A DNA stretch of 64,000 bases from Gavia stellata (taxonomy: Eukaryota; Chordata; Aves; Gaviiformes; Gaviidae). The notes under the pieces are model-generated. The model ran no database searches and was not told the origin of the DNA. It was given only the letters and a program-made list of their open reading frames with translations. Positions 1 to 11,500 of the stretch are shown piece after piece. The stretch lies in the NCBI RefSeq assembly GCF_030936135.1, contig NC_082595.1, positions 78,712,135 through 78,776,134 on the forward strand. The letters run 5' to 3'. Within the stretch, counting starts at the first letter, position 1. Each line of letters opens with the position of its first letter. A program made the translations under genes and the position numbers.

Positions 1-52
1 GGTCTACAACCAGGCAGGGCTGCTCACTGCAAGAGCCACCATAATAAAATAC

Positions 53-3000
53 CTCTGTGGGTGAGCCTGGCATCGGCATTGTCAGGCCGGAGGGACATGC
101 GGAACTCCACGCGGCTGGTGAACATCCGGTATGGCTCGCTGGTGCCCAGAGTGGTAAGGTCATCAATCAGGACACCAATGTAGCCTTCGGTGCGACTGAC
201 AATGAAAGGGGGCTTGCCATGAACCCGTAGGCAAGCATTGATCCCAGCAATCACACCCTAGGCAGACAGAAAAGAAAAAAAACATTTATCGGTCTCTTTG
301 TGGCTAAAATATCAGCACATCTGCCTCCAAAGACTCATGTGTCAAACTGTACCCTGGAAAATGCAATAGCCTGTGCTAGTATTCTAGGCAGTCTTGTTCT
401 TGCGATACTACGAGTGCTGAAGGGCTTCTTGGCCCCTACTGACATGACTAGAGACAATTCACAGAATCACAGAATCACTACGGTTGGAAAAGACCTGTAA
501 GATCATCAAGTCCAACCTGGAAAAAAAAAAAAAAAAAAGCCAACCACCACACAACAACAACAAGCCACAACACACCAAAAACCAACCCACCCAACACCAC
601 AGAGCACCATGTCCATCAAGCTACATGCCACAATGCCACATCCACACGCTCCTTGAATACCTCCAGGGAGGGTGACTCTACCACCTCCCTGGGCAGCCTA
701 TTCCAATGTTTCACTACTCTCTCAGTAAAGAAATTTTTCCTAATATCTAGCCTGAACCTCCCCTGGCGCAACTTGAGGCCATTTCCTCTAGTCCTGTCAC
801 TAGTCACTTGGGAGAAGAGACCAGCACCCAACTCTCTGCAACCCCCTTTCAGGTAGTTGTAGAGAGCGATAAGGTCTCCCCTCAGCCTCCTCTTCTCCAG
901 GCTAAACAACCCCAGCTCCCTCAGCCGCTCCTCATAAGACTTGTGCTCCAGACCCCTCACCAGCTTCGTCGCCCTTCTCTGGACACGCTCCAGCACCTCA
1001 ATGTCCTTCTTGTAGTGAGGGGCCCAAAACTGAACACAGGATTCGAGGTGCGGCCTCACCAGCGCCGAGTACAGAGGCATGATCACCTCCCTGCTCCTGC
1101 TGGCCACACCATTTCTGATACAGGCCAGGATGCCGTTGGCCTTCTTGGCCACCTGGGCACACTGCTGGCTCATATTCAGCCAGCTGTCGATCAACACCCC
1201 CAGATCCTTTTCTGCGGGGCAGCTTTCCAGCCACTCGTCCCCAAGCCTGTAGCGTTGCCTGGGGTTGTAGCGGCCAAAGTGTAGAACCCGGCACTTGGCC
1301 TTATTGAACTTCATCCGGTTGGCCTCAGCCCATCGATCCAGCCTGTCCAGATCCCTCTGCAGAGCCCTCCTACCCTCAAGCAGATCAACACTCCCTCCCA
1401 ACGTGGTGTCATCTGCAAACTTGCTGAGGGAGCACTCTATCCCCTCATCCAGATCATCAATGAAGACATTAAACAAGACCGGTCCCAAAACTGAGCCCTG
1501 GGGGACTCCGCTTGTGACCGGCCGCCAGCTGGATTTCACCCCATTCACTACAACTCTCTGGGCTTGGCCATCCAGCCAGTTTTTTACCCAGCGAAGTGTG
1601 TACCTGTCTAAACCACGGGCCGCCAGCTTCTCTAGGAGAATACTGTGGGGAACAGTGTCAAAGGCTTTGCTGAAGTCCAGGTAGACAACATCAACAGCCT
1701 TTCCCTCATCCACTAGGCGGGTCACCTGGTCATAGAAGGAGATCAGGTTGGTAAAGCAGGACCTGCCTTTCATGAACCCGTGCTGGCTTGGCCTGATCCC
1801 TTGCGTATCCTGCACGTGTCCCGTGAGCGCCCTCAAGATAAGCCTCTCCATAACCTTCCCCGGCACCGAGGTCAGGCTGACAGGCCTGTAGTTCCCCGGA
1901 TCCTCCTTCCGACCCTTCTTGTAGATGGGCGTCACGTTGGCAAGCCTCCAGTCATCCGGGACCTCCCCCGTTAACCAGGACTGTTGATAAATGATGGAGA
2001 GCGGCTTGGCAAGCTCCTCCGCCAGCTCCCTCAGCACCCTTGGGTGGATGCCATCAGGCCCCATAGACTTATGAGTGTCCAGGTGGCATAGCAGGTCGTT
2101 AACTGCTTCCTCCTGGATCATGGGGAGCCTATTTTGCTCTCCATCCCTGTCATCCAGCTCAGGGAGACGGATACCCTGAGGATACCTGGTGTGGCTGTTA
2201 AAGACTGAGGCAAAAAAGGCATTAAGTACCTCAGCCTTTTCCTCATCCTTCGTGACAATTCCCACATGCTTTCAATTGCACAGTCTCCATGTTGAAACAT
2301 TTGACAGTGCTTCCAATTACTTTTGTTACTGCAATCTCAGTAACAGCAACTGTAGATACTAAAGGTAAAAATACCTGGGCGAGTTTGGAATCGTGGTGAG
2401 CAACAAAAGTAAGACCATCTCATTACCACAAAATGGGCCTAGCAAGACTGCACATCAAAGACAAATGCCAAGGCAATATCCCTTTCTAACCGCTGAGTAC
2501 ACACGATCAGATTCACCCACCTGAGCTGCAGCTTCTTCATAGCCTGTAGTGCCATTTATCTGGCCTGCAAAGAAGAGGCGCTGAACAAGACGAGACTCAA
2601 GAGAAGCAGTCAGTTGACGGGGGTCTAAAAAATCATATTGCACTCCATAGCCTACAACAAACAAGACAGATCTTATGTGAGGGATTTTGAAGGTCCCTAT
2701 TTATCAGCAAAGGCAATTAGTGGGGCAGAATGACTTAAGGCTGCTTTTAAATTGTAAATGGAAGTTGATAACCAAGGACAAATCCCTGCATCCAAGAATT
2801 AATTTTTTCATATTTCCTTTGTTTTGCTGTGCTCTAAACAAAAGCTGGGGTTTATTAACTGGTAACCAATACGACAAATAGATTTACAACTATTCATCCT
2901 CCCTCACCTGGCTGTAACATCTTAGCTTTTTCCAAGCCTGGGACAGATTTGATCACCTGCTCCTGAAGCTCAGGTGGCAGCGTCATCGACATGCCTTGGG

Positions 3001-6000
3001 GGTAAATGACATTGGACTCCAAGCCTTCGGGCTCCAGCCACACCTGATGTTCTCGGTTTGGGAAGCGCAGAACCTTTGATTCAAGAGAGGGACAGTATCT
3101 GCAACAGTAAATAGCCATGAGTGCCACCTGACATGGAGAAAACAGTAACTTTCCAGAAGCAAAGCAGGAGACCCATAGTTTCAGACAGTCAGCCTGTGCC
3201 ATTGAGAGCCTCGCATGATGCCACATACTTACCGCGGGCCCCTTGTTGTCTCCCTTACATGGTTGTTCAGGTGGAGGTTATCACAGATAATTTGCTGGAC
3301 TTTCAGGGTAGTGTGAGTCAGGTAACATGACAACTGATCTTCTGGCTGAAAAAGGCCAAAGCTCACTTTAAGTTAATCCAGTCACAACGCCATACTCTTA
3401 CTGAACAACTCTGTTTGAGGATCTCCAAGGGCTTTTCCATGACAGTTGGCTCTCACTTCCTGGAGAGATGGGTAGTGCTGTCATACCCACTGTACAGACA
3501 GAACATGAGAAATCGGAGAGCTTGAGCAACATACCCAAAAGCAGACCAAGAACAGAACAGAACCTGGGAGTCCAGAATTCAAGTTCTATTCTATACACTG
3601 TATTCCCAATTACAGGATGGATATTGCTCTTAAAGCAACATATTATATCACAGCATTCAAATTAACCACAGGAATTCAAAGCTCTGACCTAAGAGGAGTA
3701 AGTGTTGACCTTGCAGCTAGCAGCCAATTAAAGAGTTTGGTGAAGGAAAAAAAAGAGAAAACTCTCAAACCCCTGCAATTAACATGGAAAATTCAAGGTT
3801 TGGAAAAAAAAACCACCACGTAAAGTATTTCACTGATTTTTCTGAAAAAGAGTCAGTAGACTCACATTCAAAATAGTAATAATGATGCACCTCGACTCCT
3901 TAAAACCTTTCCTACACATACCAAGGATTTCAAGGGATATTACTGTCACCCCCACCCTGCTTATAATAGGTTACTGCAATTCCTATATGCTCTGCAGCAA
4001 ATTAACTCCCGATACTTAATTCCCTGCTGTTTAACTACATTATGTAAGAACGCCATCCATTTTCCAAGATTTTCTTTGGAAAAATGAGTTTCTTCTGCTT
4101 TTAAGTTACTGTTAACATGCCACCTCTGAGCTCTGTGGATAACTCCATCCTTTCTCTTTCCTAGTCAACACTATTAATGATCTGTAATTTCAACATTTTA
4201 ATCTTATTGTAGAGCTGGGGTAACAAGCAAGATAACAGGTCTCATACTGGAAGTATTTTGTAAACCACCTGTGTAACCAGCACATGAAGAATACTACTAA
4301 CGATATCATATTTCACGCAATTCCCACTCTAAAAGTAAAGAAAGTTTAGTTCTCAGGTTGAAAAGTGAGAGGAGAAAGGTACTTGCTTTGAAAAGAAAAC
4401 AAGCAATTTCTCCCTTTGCATTCAGAGTCCTCAGAAACATAACACCTCCAGTATGAATACATCCCAGCTCCCTTTCCCAGCCATCAACTCCCCGGCTGAT
4501 TCTGAGCATGACATGCCTGGAACTGCTCCCCACCCGCCCACCTGGCTCTAGGTGCATTTGATGTATGCTAGCCCACCTTGATCCACACAGCCTCGCTGAG
4601 AAAGCTGAATGGCACTGGAGGATTGTCAGCTGCACGTTCCTCCAGACCACTGAAGTCAATCGTATCTTTGGCAAGTCGGGGCGGCGTCCCAGTCTTCAGC
4701 CTGCCCACAGCAAATCCCAGTTTCTCCAGAGTCTGAGCCAGCCCGATGGCTGGCTGGTCCCCTAGCCGCCCAGCTGGGTGCATCTCCAGTCCGATGAGGA
4801 CCGTACCCCTCAGAAACGTACCGGTGGTCAGGATAACACTCCCAGCATGTACTGTGCTCCCATCCCCTGAAACAACGGGTTTTCAGAGATGCATATATTT
4901 TAGTATCAACAAAGCCCTGGTATTCTGGTGCCTCTGTCTAAAACTAGACTAACAGTGTTCACTGAGGGTTTATCCATCTTTTTTTACTGAAATGCTCATT
5001 TTGTTAAATAATAAAAATATTAATTGTAATAACTGCAATAAGCAGCATGTAGTTATTTCCATATTCTTCTTATTCCTAAGCATGTTACCCCTAACACAGA
5101 AAACCCACTCCTGTGAAAAATTCCTATCCAGGCCTTTATTTCAGAAAGCTTGTTTACTAGAACAGCAAGGGGTAATAAAGCATGAGTCTGCTAGCAATAG
5201 GACACCGCTGCCCCGTAACATCGTTGGCAGCATATGCCATTTACCAAATAAAATCTCAAAACGCAGCATGGAATTCAGTATCACTAGCCTGAAGAAAATC
5301 AAACTTATGTAACCTCCCAATAGCCTATCAATCCAGGTGTGTTTTTCATTGTATTACACATGCTAACCTAGTTTAGTTTACACTCGGCCTAAATCACCTC
5401 TATTGGCTAATTCAACTTTCTCACTGATGAATCAGAAATGTTTACCCTAAAGGCTGCTCTTAGTGTAGAGTAACCGAAGGTGCTTACTGAGTTACTAGCA
5501 CGTACCCAGAACGACTCCTGTGACTTGGCATTTCCCAGGATGGTTTGGTTCTGGCTCTGTCAAGAGCAGATCCTCCACAGATGCCTCATGAACTGTCAAC
5601 AGTGGTGTGTTAAGGATTTCTTTCTGTCATGAAAGGAGTTACTGCAAAAATCTAGGAAGTTACAAGACACATGGGCAGTCCCAAACCCTGCTGATTTCCA
5701 AAAACGTGTATCAACCTCTTCCCTTTTCCATTCTTAGCAGGTCACTTGGCAGACACGCAGTTACTGTACTATCCCAATCTATCAAGTAGAACTTTTAATT
5801 TACAGATAGAGTTTAAGCTCAAAAGAAACTATTTGGTCATGAAGCCTGAACTGTATATAAAATGCTAAAAAAATTTTTAAACTATGCTAAGCTCCAACAA
5901 CTTACACTGCATTAAAGTACCAAACAGAAAGGCATCTAGGTTTGATGGGAAAACATTAAAAACCAAAACACACCCCCATCATCCTCTATAGCTTATTCTA

Positions 6001-7160
6001 ATACTTTAGATTTGAGTAATTAATTCTAATACTCCAGCCCACAAACACGCACAGAAAACCCCTGGAAATAAACCCGTGTTTTTAAACTAGCCATCGCTCT
6101 TGACTTTCTCTTAAAATACCCCCGCTCCCATTTAACAGTAGCTGCCATTTTTAGCAGACTGTATGTACAGAGAGCCCTACACACGGCTTACGTGTCCTAA
6201 AGCAGGGTAGTCTCGGGGCGGCTGCCACCAGCCCTCCCGTTCCCAGGCCGAGGCTCTCTAACCCCTCCGCCCCGGCTGGGGAACGCCGGTGCCGGCTGCC
6301 CGCCGGGCGCTGCGGGGCAGCGGAGCCGCTCGCTCCTCCGGGGAGCGCCCACCCAGGCCCACCGCGCCGGCAGCGGCGCAAGGCTGCGGCCTCCCGCCTC
6401 GGCAGACGGGCTCCTCAGGCCGAGCGCCTGCGGACGCCGTCCTGCGCCTGCGGAAGCCAAGTCCAACCCCTCAGCCTCCCCGCAGGCGGGGAGGGGCGCT
6501 CAGCCCCCGCTGGCAGCCCGCCCCGACGCCGCCCCCCGCCCGCTCTCACCTGCATGTTCTCCTTGTAGCGGCGCCGGTCGATCTGGGCGCGGAGGCCCCA
6601 CACCGCCGGGCCCTTGCAGCGGTTCAGCACTTTGTAGTGCACGCCGGAGCGGTCGCAGAGACGGCCGCACAGCCCGTCCAGGGCGTCCACCTCTCTCATG
6701 AGATGCCCCTTCCCGATGCCGCCGAAGGAGGGGTTGCAGGACATCTCCCCTAGGGAGGGGACACACGGACACCCCTCACCGCCGCCGCCCAGGGCTCCCC
6801 AAACCTCCCCGGCTTAGCGCCGCTCCCCACACCGGAAAGACCCGCGGCGCCCGCGGGAAACGGGCCCGGCCCGGCCGGCAGCGGGAGGCCGGGCCAGCGC
6901 CCCGCGGTACCTTCCCCCCTCCGCCCGCGGCCGAGCCTGGTCCCGGCGGTACCGATGGTGCCGATCCTGTGCGTGAGCAGCAGCGTGCGGGCCCCGCCGC
7001 GGGCAGCCGCCGCCGCCGCCTCCGTCCCCGCATGGCCCCCACCGATCACCACCACTTCGTAGCGCGGTGCCACCGCGCCGGCCTCGCTGCCCGCCCGGCG
7101 GTGCGCGGGGCGCGGCGCCGGGGGCAGCGCCAGGCGGCGCCAGCCGCCGCGCAGCAACAT
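53..7160 (-). CDS. MTO1: MTO1, mitochondrial tRNA 5-taurinomethyluridine-forming enzyme subunit (5' eight exons, partial)
   Basis: FAD protein of the MnmG/GidA family. With GTPBP3 it modifies the wobble uridine of several mitochondrial tRNAs in the matrix. Coding exons on the minus strand: 6953-7160, 6550-6749, 5506-5623, 4577-4866, 3233-3345, 2908-3098, 2521-2651 and 53-257. All junctions are GT/AG and reading phases match, giving the first 485 residues. The human protein is about 717 residues, so roughly the last third lies left of base 1. Residues 1-33 are Arg/Ala/Pro-rich, as expected for a mitochondrial presequence. The FAD-binding GGGHAG loop follows at 40-45. The two MnmG family signatures are visible as [11 protein letters not shown] (3098-3233 junction) and [16 protein letters not shown] (end of the 2521-2651 exon). 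The ATG at 7160 is chosen because it heads the frame into the FAD motif. Head-to-head with CGAS. Intron 7 (258-2520) is mostly a CR1 insertion. Confidence 0.96.
456..2275 (-). mobile_element. CR1 LINE copy 1 (5'-truncated), inside MTO1 intron 7
   Basis: The 3' end is at about 456, shown by the short ATTCTGTG-type repeats (read on the minus strand) that end CR1 elements instead of a poly(A) tail. The body carries a CR1 reverse-transcriptase frame. The 5' end is truncated near 2275, so ORF1 and the endonuclease are missing. It is inserted in the same orientation as MTO1 and fills most of the 2.26-kb intron. The 3' UTR holds an 18-base A run (521-538) followed by a CA/CAA-rich stretch to about 600 that copies 3 and 4 do not have. 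It belongs to the same subfamily as copies 3 and 4. Confidence 0.95.
616..2265 (-). pseudogene. CR1 ORF2 fragment: reverse transcriptase and C-terminal region, no endonuclease
   Basis: This is an uninterrupted frame of about 549 codons from the retrotransposon. Its upstream edge is the 5' truncation of the element, and the first codon is GTG, so it is not a true start. RT motifs appear in order: the NYRPVSLTS region near residue 126, motif [10 protein letters not shown] at about 197-205, motif B SGVPQG at about 252-257, and the catalytic FADD box at about 283-286. The C-terminal segment found in CR1 ORF2 follows, to the end. The endonuclease domain that normally precedes RT is absent, so the copy cannot move by itself. 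The long open frame suggests a younger insertion than the other copies here. Confidence 0.9.
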
Positions 7161-8520
7161 GGCAGCCGCGGTCCGCCCGGCAGCGGGCAGCAGCCTCCGG
7201 GCGGAACCGGAAGCGGGGGGCGGGCACGCCGCCGCGTCTCGTCTGCTTGGGGGCGGGAGGGGCGGAGCCGTTCGCTCCCGAGGGGCGGGAGCCGCGGCGC
7301 AGGGCGTCCCTCCGCGTCCGCCCGCTCCGTGAGGAGCAGCCCCGGCGGGCGGTGCCTCCTGCCGGGGGCCTGGCCCGCCGCTCTGGCGGTAGCGAGCGGC
7401 TGGTGAGGCAGGGCGGCCGCGGTGCTCACGTGCCCTCGCCCCGCGGACAGGTGGGGCCGCCCGCGAGCGGGAAAACGCACCCAGGGGATTGGAGGGAGGC
7501 GAGCGGCCGCGCCCCTCGAATGGCCCGGCCCGGCCCGGCTGTCGCTGTCGGAACTTTCCCGCGCCCGGGCAGAAGCAGGCAGAGCCGGGCAGCGCAGGAG
7601 AGCGCGGGCGGCTCGTCCCCTCCGCCCGGCGAGGGTTTCGTTTCCTCGGCGGAGGCGCGCTGCCTGGAAGAGGAACTCGCCTGAGGCGAGAGGCGGGAAA
7701 CCCCCTCCCGCGGGGCCGCGCTCGCTGTCCTGCGGGTGCGGAGAGGGAGCGGAGGCCATGGACGGCGCCGGCGGCAGAGGGGAGCGGGGCAGGCGGGCGG
7801 CGCGGCCCGCAGCCTCGCGGGGCCGGGGCGCGGCGAGGGGCGCCGCCCGCAGCGCCTCGCGGGGCCGCGGCGCAGGCGACAGCCCGGGCCGCGCAGCGAC
7901 GCGAGGGGCGCCGCGGAGGGACGGACCCACCGCACAGCGCGGCCGCCCGGCGCGACGCGCCTCCGCCGGCAGCGGCCTGCCGGCGGGCCCGGCAGCGGGC
8001 GGCGGAGAGCCGCCCCCCGCTCGTCGCGGCAGGGCAGCGGCCGCCAGAGCCCCCGCGGCGCGGAACCGAGCAGCGGTGCCCGACGGGGCGGTCGCAGCCC
8101 CTGTGGTCCCCCGCCGCCCCCCGTCGGCGGCGGGCGCCCTGCGCCTCCGGGAGGTGCTGTCGCGGCTCAGCCTGGGCCGCCAGGACGTGTCCGAGGCGTC
8201 GGCGCTGGTGAACCAGGTCGTCTCGCACCTGATCCAGGCCATCCGGAGCACGGACGGCAGCTTCAGCTCCATCGAGCGGCTGGGCGCCGGCAGCTACTAC
8301 GAACGCGTCAAGGTGGGTGCGGGGGCGCGGCCGTTCCGGTGCCGGCAGCGCCTCTCCCGCCGGTCCGCCCGGGGGTCCGGCGGGAGAGGCGCACCCCGGG
8401 CGCCCGCCGGGCTCCGGATTGGGGCGGCAGCGCAGGCGGGGGGAAACGGGCGGTGTCCGCGGCAGCAGGTGGAGCCCCGGAGCCCGCCAAGCGCCGCTCC
8501 TGCCGCTTGAGAACGGCTGT
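6150..8520. promoter_or_regulatory. CpG island covering MTO1 exons 1-2 and CGAS exon 1
   Basis: Base composition changes abruptly near 6150, from AT-rich intron to very GC-rich DNA with dense CG dinucleotides, and returns to AT-rich near 8520. The island covers both first exons and the gap between them. It also produces long overlapping open frames on both strands (one minus-strand frame exceeds 600 codons), which are composition artefacts. Bounds are by eye. Confidence 0.85.
7161..7757. promoter_or_regulatory. Bidirectional promoter between MTO1 (minus) and CGAS (plus)
   Basis: 597 bases separate the two start codons, which point away from each other, so both transcription starts must lie here. 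No TATA box is seen, as is usual in CpG islands. Visible elements are a GC box (GGGGCGG, near 7258), a CACGTG E-box at 7427-7432, an inverted CCAAT-like ATTGG near 7486, and kappaB-like decamers at 7550-7559 (GGAACTTTCC) and 7695-7704 (GGGAAACCCC). A tandem TTTC pair, TTTCGTTTC, lies at 7636-7644. The last three are on the CGAS-proximal side. Factor binding is inference. Confidence 0.7.
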
Positions 8521-11500
8521 AAGGTGGCCCTTCCCGACAAGACTTTAAGGATTACTACGTTAATTAACAATTAATTATAAAATAGCTAACTTACTGGAAA
8601 ATGAATGTATGTGCGTTTAGTAAGAGACGCTGCCTGAACGGGACTCGCTTTAAAGCCGCAGCAAGCCCCTGCCCTTGCACAGCACGCAGGTAAGCCCAGC
8701 GTAAGCGGAGGACGAGTCTGGTATAGCACCGCATGAAAGGCTCTGTGCCAATTTTTAGTTTATTTATAGTTTTTCTAAAAAGCAGGAGAAACAGCAACGC
8801 CTTTTTTCTGGTTCCAGCTCAATCTGAAACAAAGTTTAACATGGGGACACTTTATTTTTTAAAAATCAGCTTCAGGCATAGCAATGCATTTTTTTAAACT
8901 CACAGCTGATTCCTATGTGCAAAAGGATGACTAAGATCAGCATTTATGCATTACTTAGAACAGCTTAAGAATCTTAATGCTCTCTTAAAAATTAGTAAGT
9001 TGGACAGCTGGGAAATAAACTGCGATCAGTAAATTGCTTTTCTCCACTCAAATGCACAGCAATCTTGTAATACAAATCCACAGAAATAAGCTCGTATTTT
9101 GCACCAGACATGAAAAGTAGACCAAAGCAGTTGTAGATAAAACCACAACCGGTATAAGAGCCTAAAGAGAATAAAACATGAGTTTGCACATTGGCTCTTG
9201 TATTCTCATACTTTGCAGATATCTGAACCAAATGAGTTTGACATCATGCTTGTAATGCCTGTTACAAGACTTCAGCTGGATGAATGCGATGACACTGGAG
9301 CCTATTATTATCTAACATTCAAAAGAAATCCAAAAGAAAAGTATTTGCTGAAGTTTTTAGATGAAGATGGAAAATTATCAGCCCTTAAAATGCTTCAAGC
9401 GCTAAGAGAAATTATTAAACGAGAAGTAAAAAACATTAAAAGTAAGTACTGAGAGAACAAGCTTCACCTAGGAGTGCTAAAAATCCAATTAAATTGCATA
9501 TATGCATTGCCCTGTTGTTAGTAAAATGTGGTTTCCACCCTCCTCCCCCGCCCCAGTCAGCTGTCTCTTCTGGACATAGCTGTAACTGTAACCCCTCCTG
9601 TCAAGTTTGCTCTTGTGCTAAGAATACAAATACATCAGAGCTAATCATATTATGTGATTAACCTATTGCTCCACTATGCCATCCTCTTTCCACATGAAAA
9701 TAATGAATATTAAGGGTTCTATTGCATGCTTGGTACTTCGTACATGACCTATACATTTTGAATCTATCTGCCATATACAAAGAACCGTTTGCTGAACTAG
9801 TAGCAAAAGGAAGAGCTTTTTTAAACATTACCTAGTATTTTATATCCATCTATATAGAAAACATATTCCCTTTTAGGGTCCTCTTCTTCTCCAAAGCCTT
9901 CAGAAACATTGTGGCCAAGTATCTTTAGTCTCACTGTTTTCAACAGTGAAGCAGTTGGAAAACATTACTTTATTTCTGATTCTGTAGATATAGTAAATCA
10001 AGTAAACACAGCAGTTCAAGAAGAGTGTTCCTTATTTCATAGAACTCAACAGGCCTTCTTAATGTTTTATTTAAAATCCATATCCTGTAGGATAAAGAGC
10101 CAGTGACTGAACCTGGGTATTTCTTTTGATTAATTATAAATTTCCTAAGGTAAAAACCTTAGCATTCTTCAAAAAAAGTTTCTGATATATAAATACATAC
10201 ATATAAAAAAAATAAATTTCTTCTTTGTTACTAGATGTGGAAGTAACTGTGAAAAGGAAAAAGGCTGGAAGCCCTGCAATAACTCTTCAGATCAAAAATC
10301 CTCCAGCAGAAATATCAGTGGACATCATCTTGACTTTGGAAGTTCAGCAGAGCTGGCCGCCCAGCACACAGGATGGCCTCAAAATTGAACAGTGGCTGGG
10401 AAGAAAAGTCAGGGGAGAGTTCAGAAATAAATCACTTTATTTAGTAGCCAAGGAAAACAAAAAAGAAAAGGTTCTAAGAGGTACCTCAAATACAGACAAT
10501 AAGTCTAAGTTATGAAATATCTTCTCTACAACTTGATCACTACAAGTGCTGTGAAAAGTGTATCCAGATTCTGTTCAGTATTCTGCCTTTGTGGTGCAGA
10601 TCTTTATCTTATCCTGGATATATCCAGATCAAAGACAATTGAAATCCCTCTTTAAAACATGAGATTTGTGACGCTGCTTGTCCTGTTCTGAAATCTAAAG
10701 ACAAAACTGCTCTGCTACTCCTAAGAGCATTATATTACATCTATGAATTCAGGTGCATGAATATGGACCTTTGCTGTGCTAGTGCTGTACTTAACAGCAA
10801 CATCCACTCCTTCACTTTGTAAGGAAAAAAAGTATATGAAAAGATTTCTAAAAAGGCAGGGAACACCCCTGTAAGTGGACTGTATACACAAGTTATATAC
10901 TTCTGGAGGAAGTAAACTCTGTACTTTTCTAGCAAGATACATTATTTCTCACTGAACTCTGGTCTAACTACAACTTTTTTTTTTTTTCTCCATATCACTG
11001 TCACACCAAGCCTACATTAGTTTGCAGGAACATCCCAACTTGTCATTGCATTACAAGAACTGATTATTTCAGCAAAAAGAGTTCAGGCAATCTGGTATTT
11101 TTTTTTTTAATTAGCGTGCCCATCTCAACAATGCCAAATAAGTCATTACTGCTCTACTGGGATATCTCTTCCTGTGAAAATTAAACACAAAGAGTAATTG
11201 AACCAAACAGGCAAGGGCAAGTCTTACAAAAATGATTGCTGATGTTTTAAAAATGGGGTTGAGCTATGTTAATCGTCATTTTCAGAAACATTACCAGAAG
11301 AACAAAAATGCTTTAGAGTAGTCACCTTACCCAAGACAAACTCACAGGCATATTACTTGCACAAAGAAACTGAAACCAATAGTGAAGGGGTATTTTATTC
11401 AGAACTGGAATGGTTAATGCAGTAAGGCTAATAATACAGAACAGAAATTCAAAGGCAGTAGATTTGTATGAGTACTGTAATTCCCCAAATTGTGTTCAAC

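Noticed and set aside
453-2261. GACAATTC direct repeat at both ends of CR1 copy 1, as a target-site duplication
   Set aside because: The right copy (2254-2261) falls within normal CR1 coding sequence (GIVTKDEE), and CR1 insertions usually lack clear duplications, so the match is probably chance.
6750-8570. 606-codon minus-strand open frame and many overlapping frames at 6.2-8.5 kb
   Set aside because: Composition artefacts of the CpG island. Only the MTO1 exons (6550-6749, 6953-7160) and CGAS exon 1 (7758-8312) have splice sites and conserved motifs.
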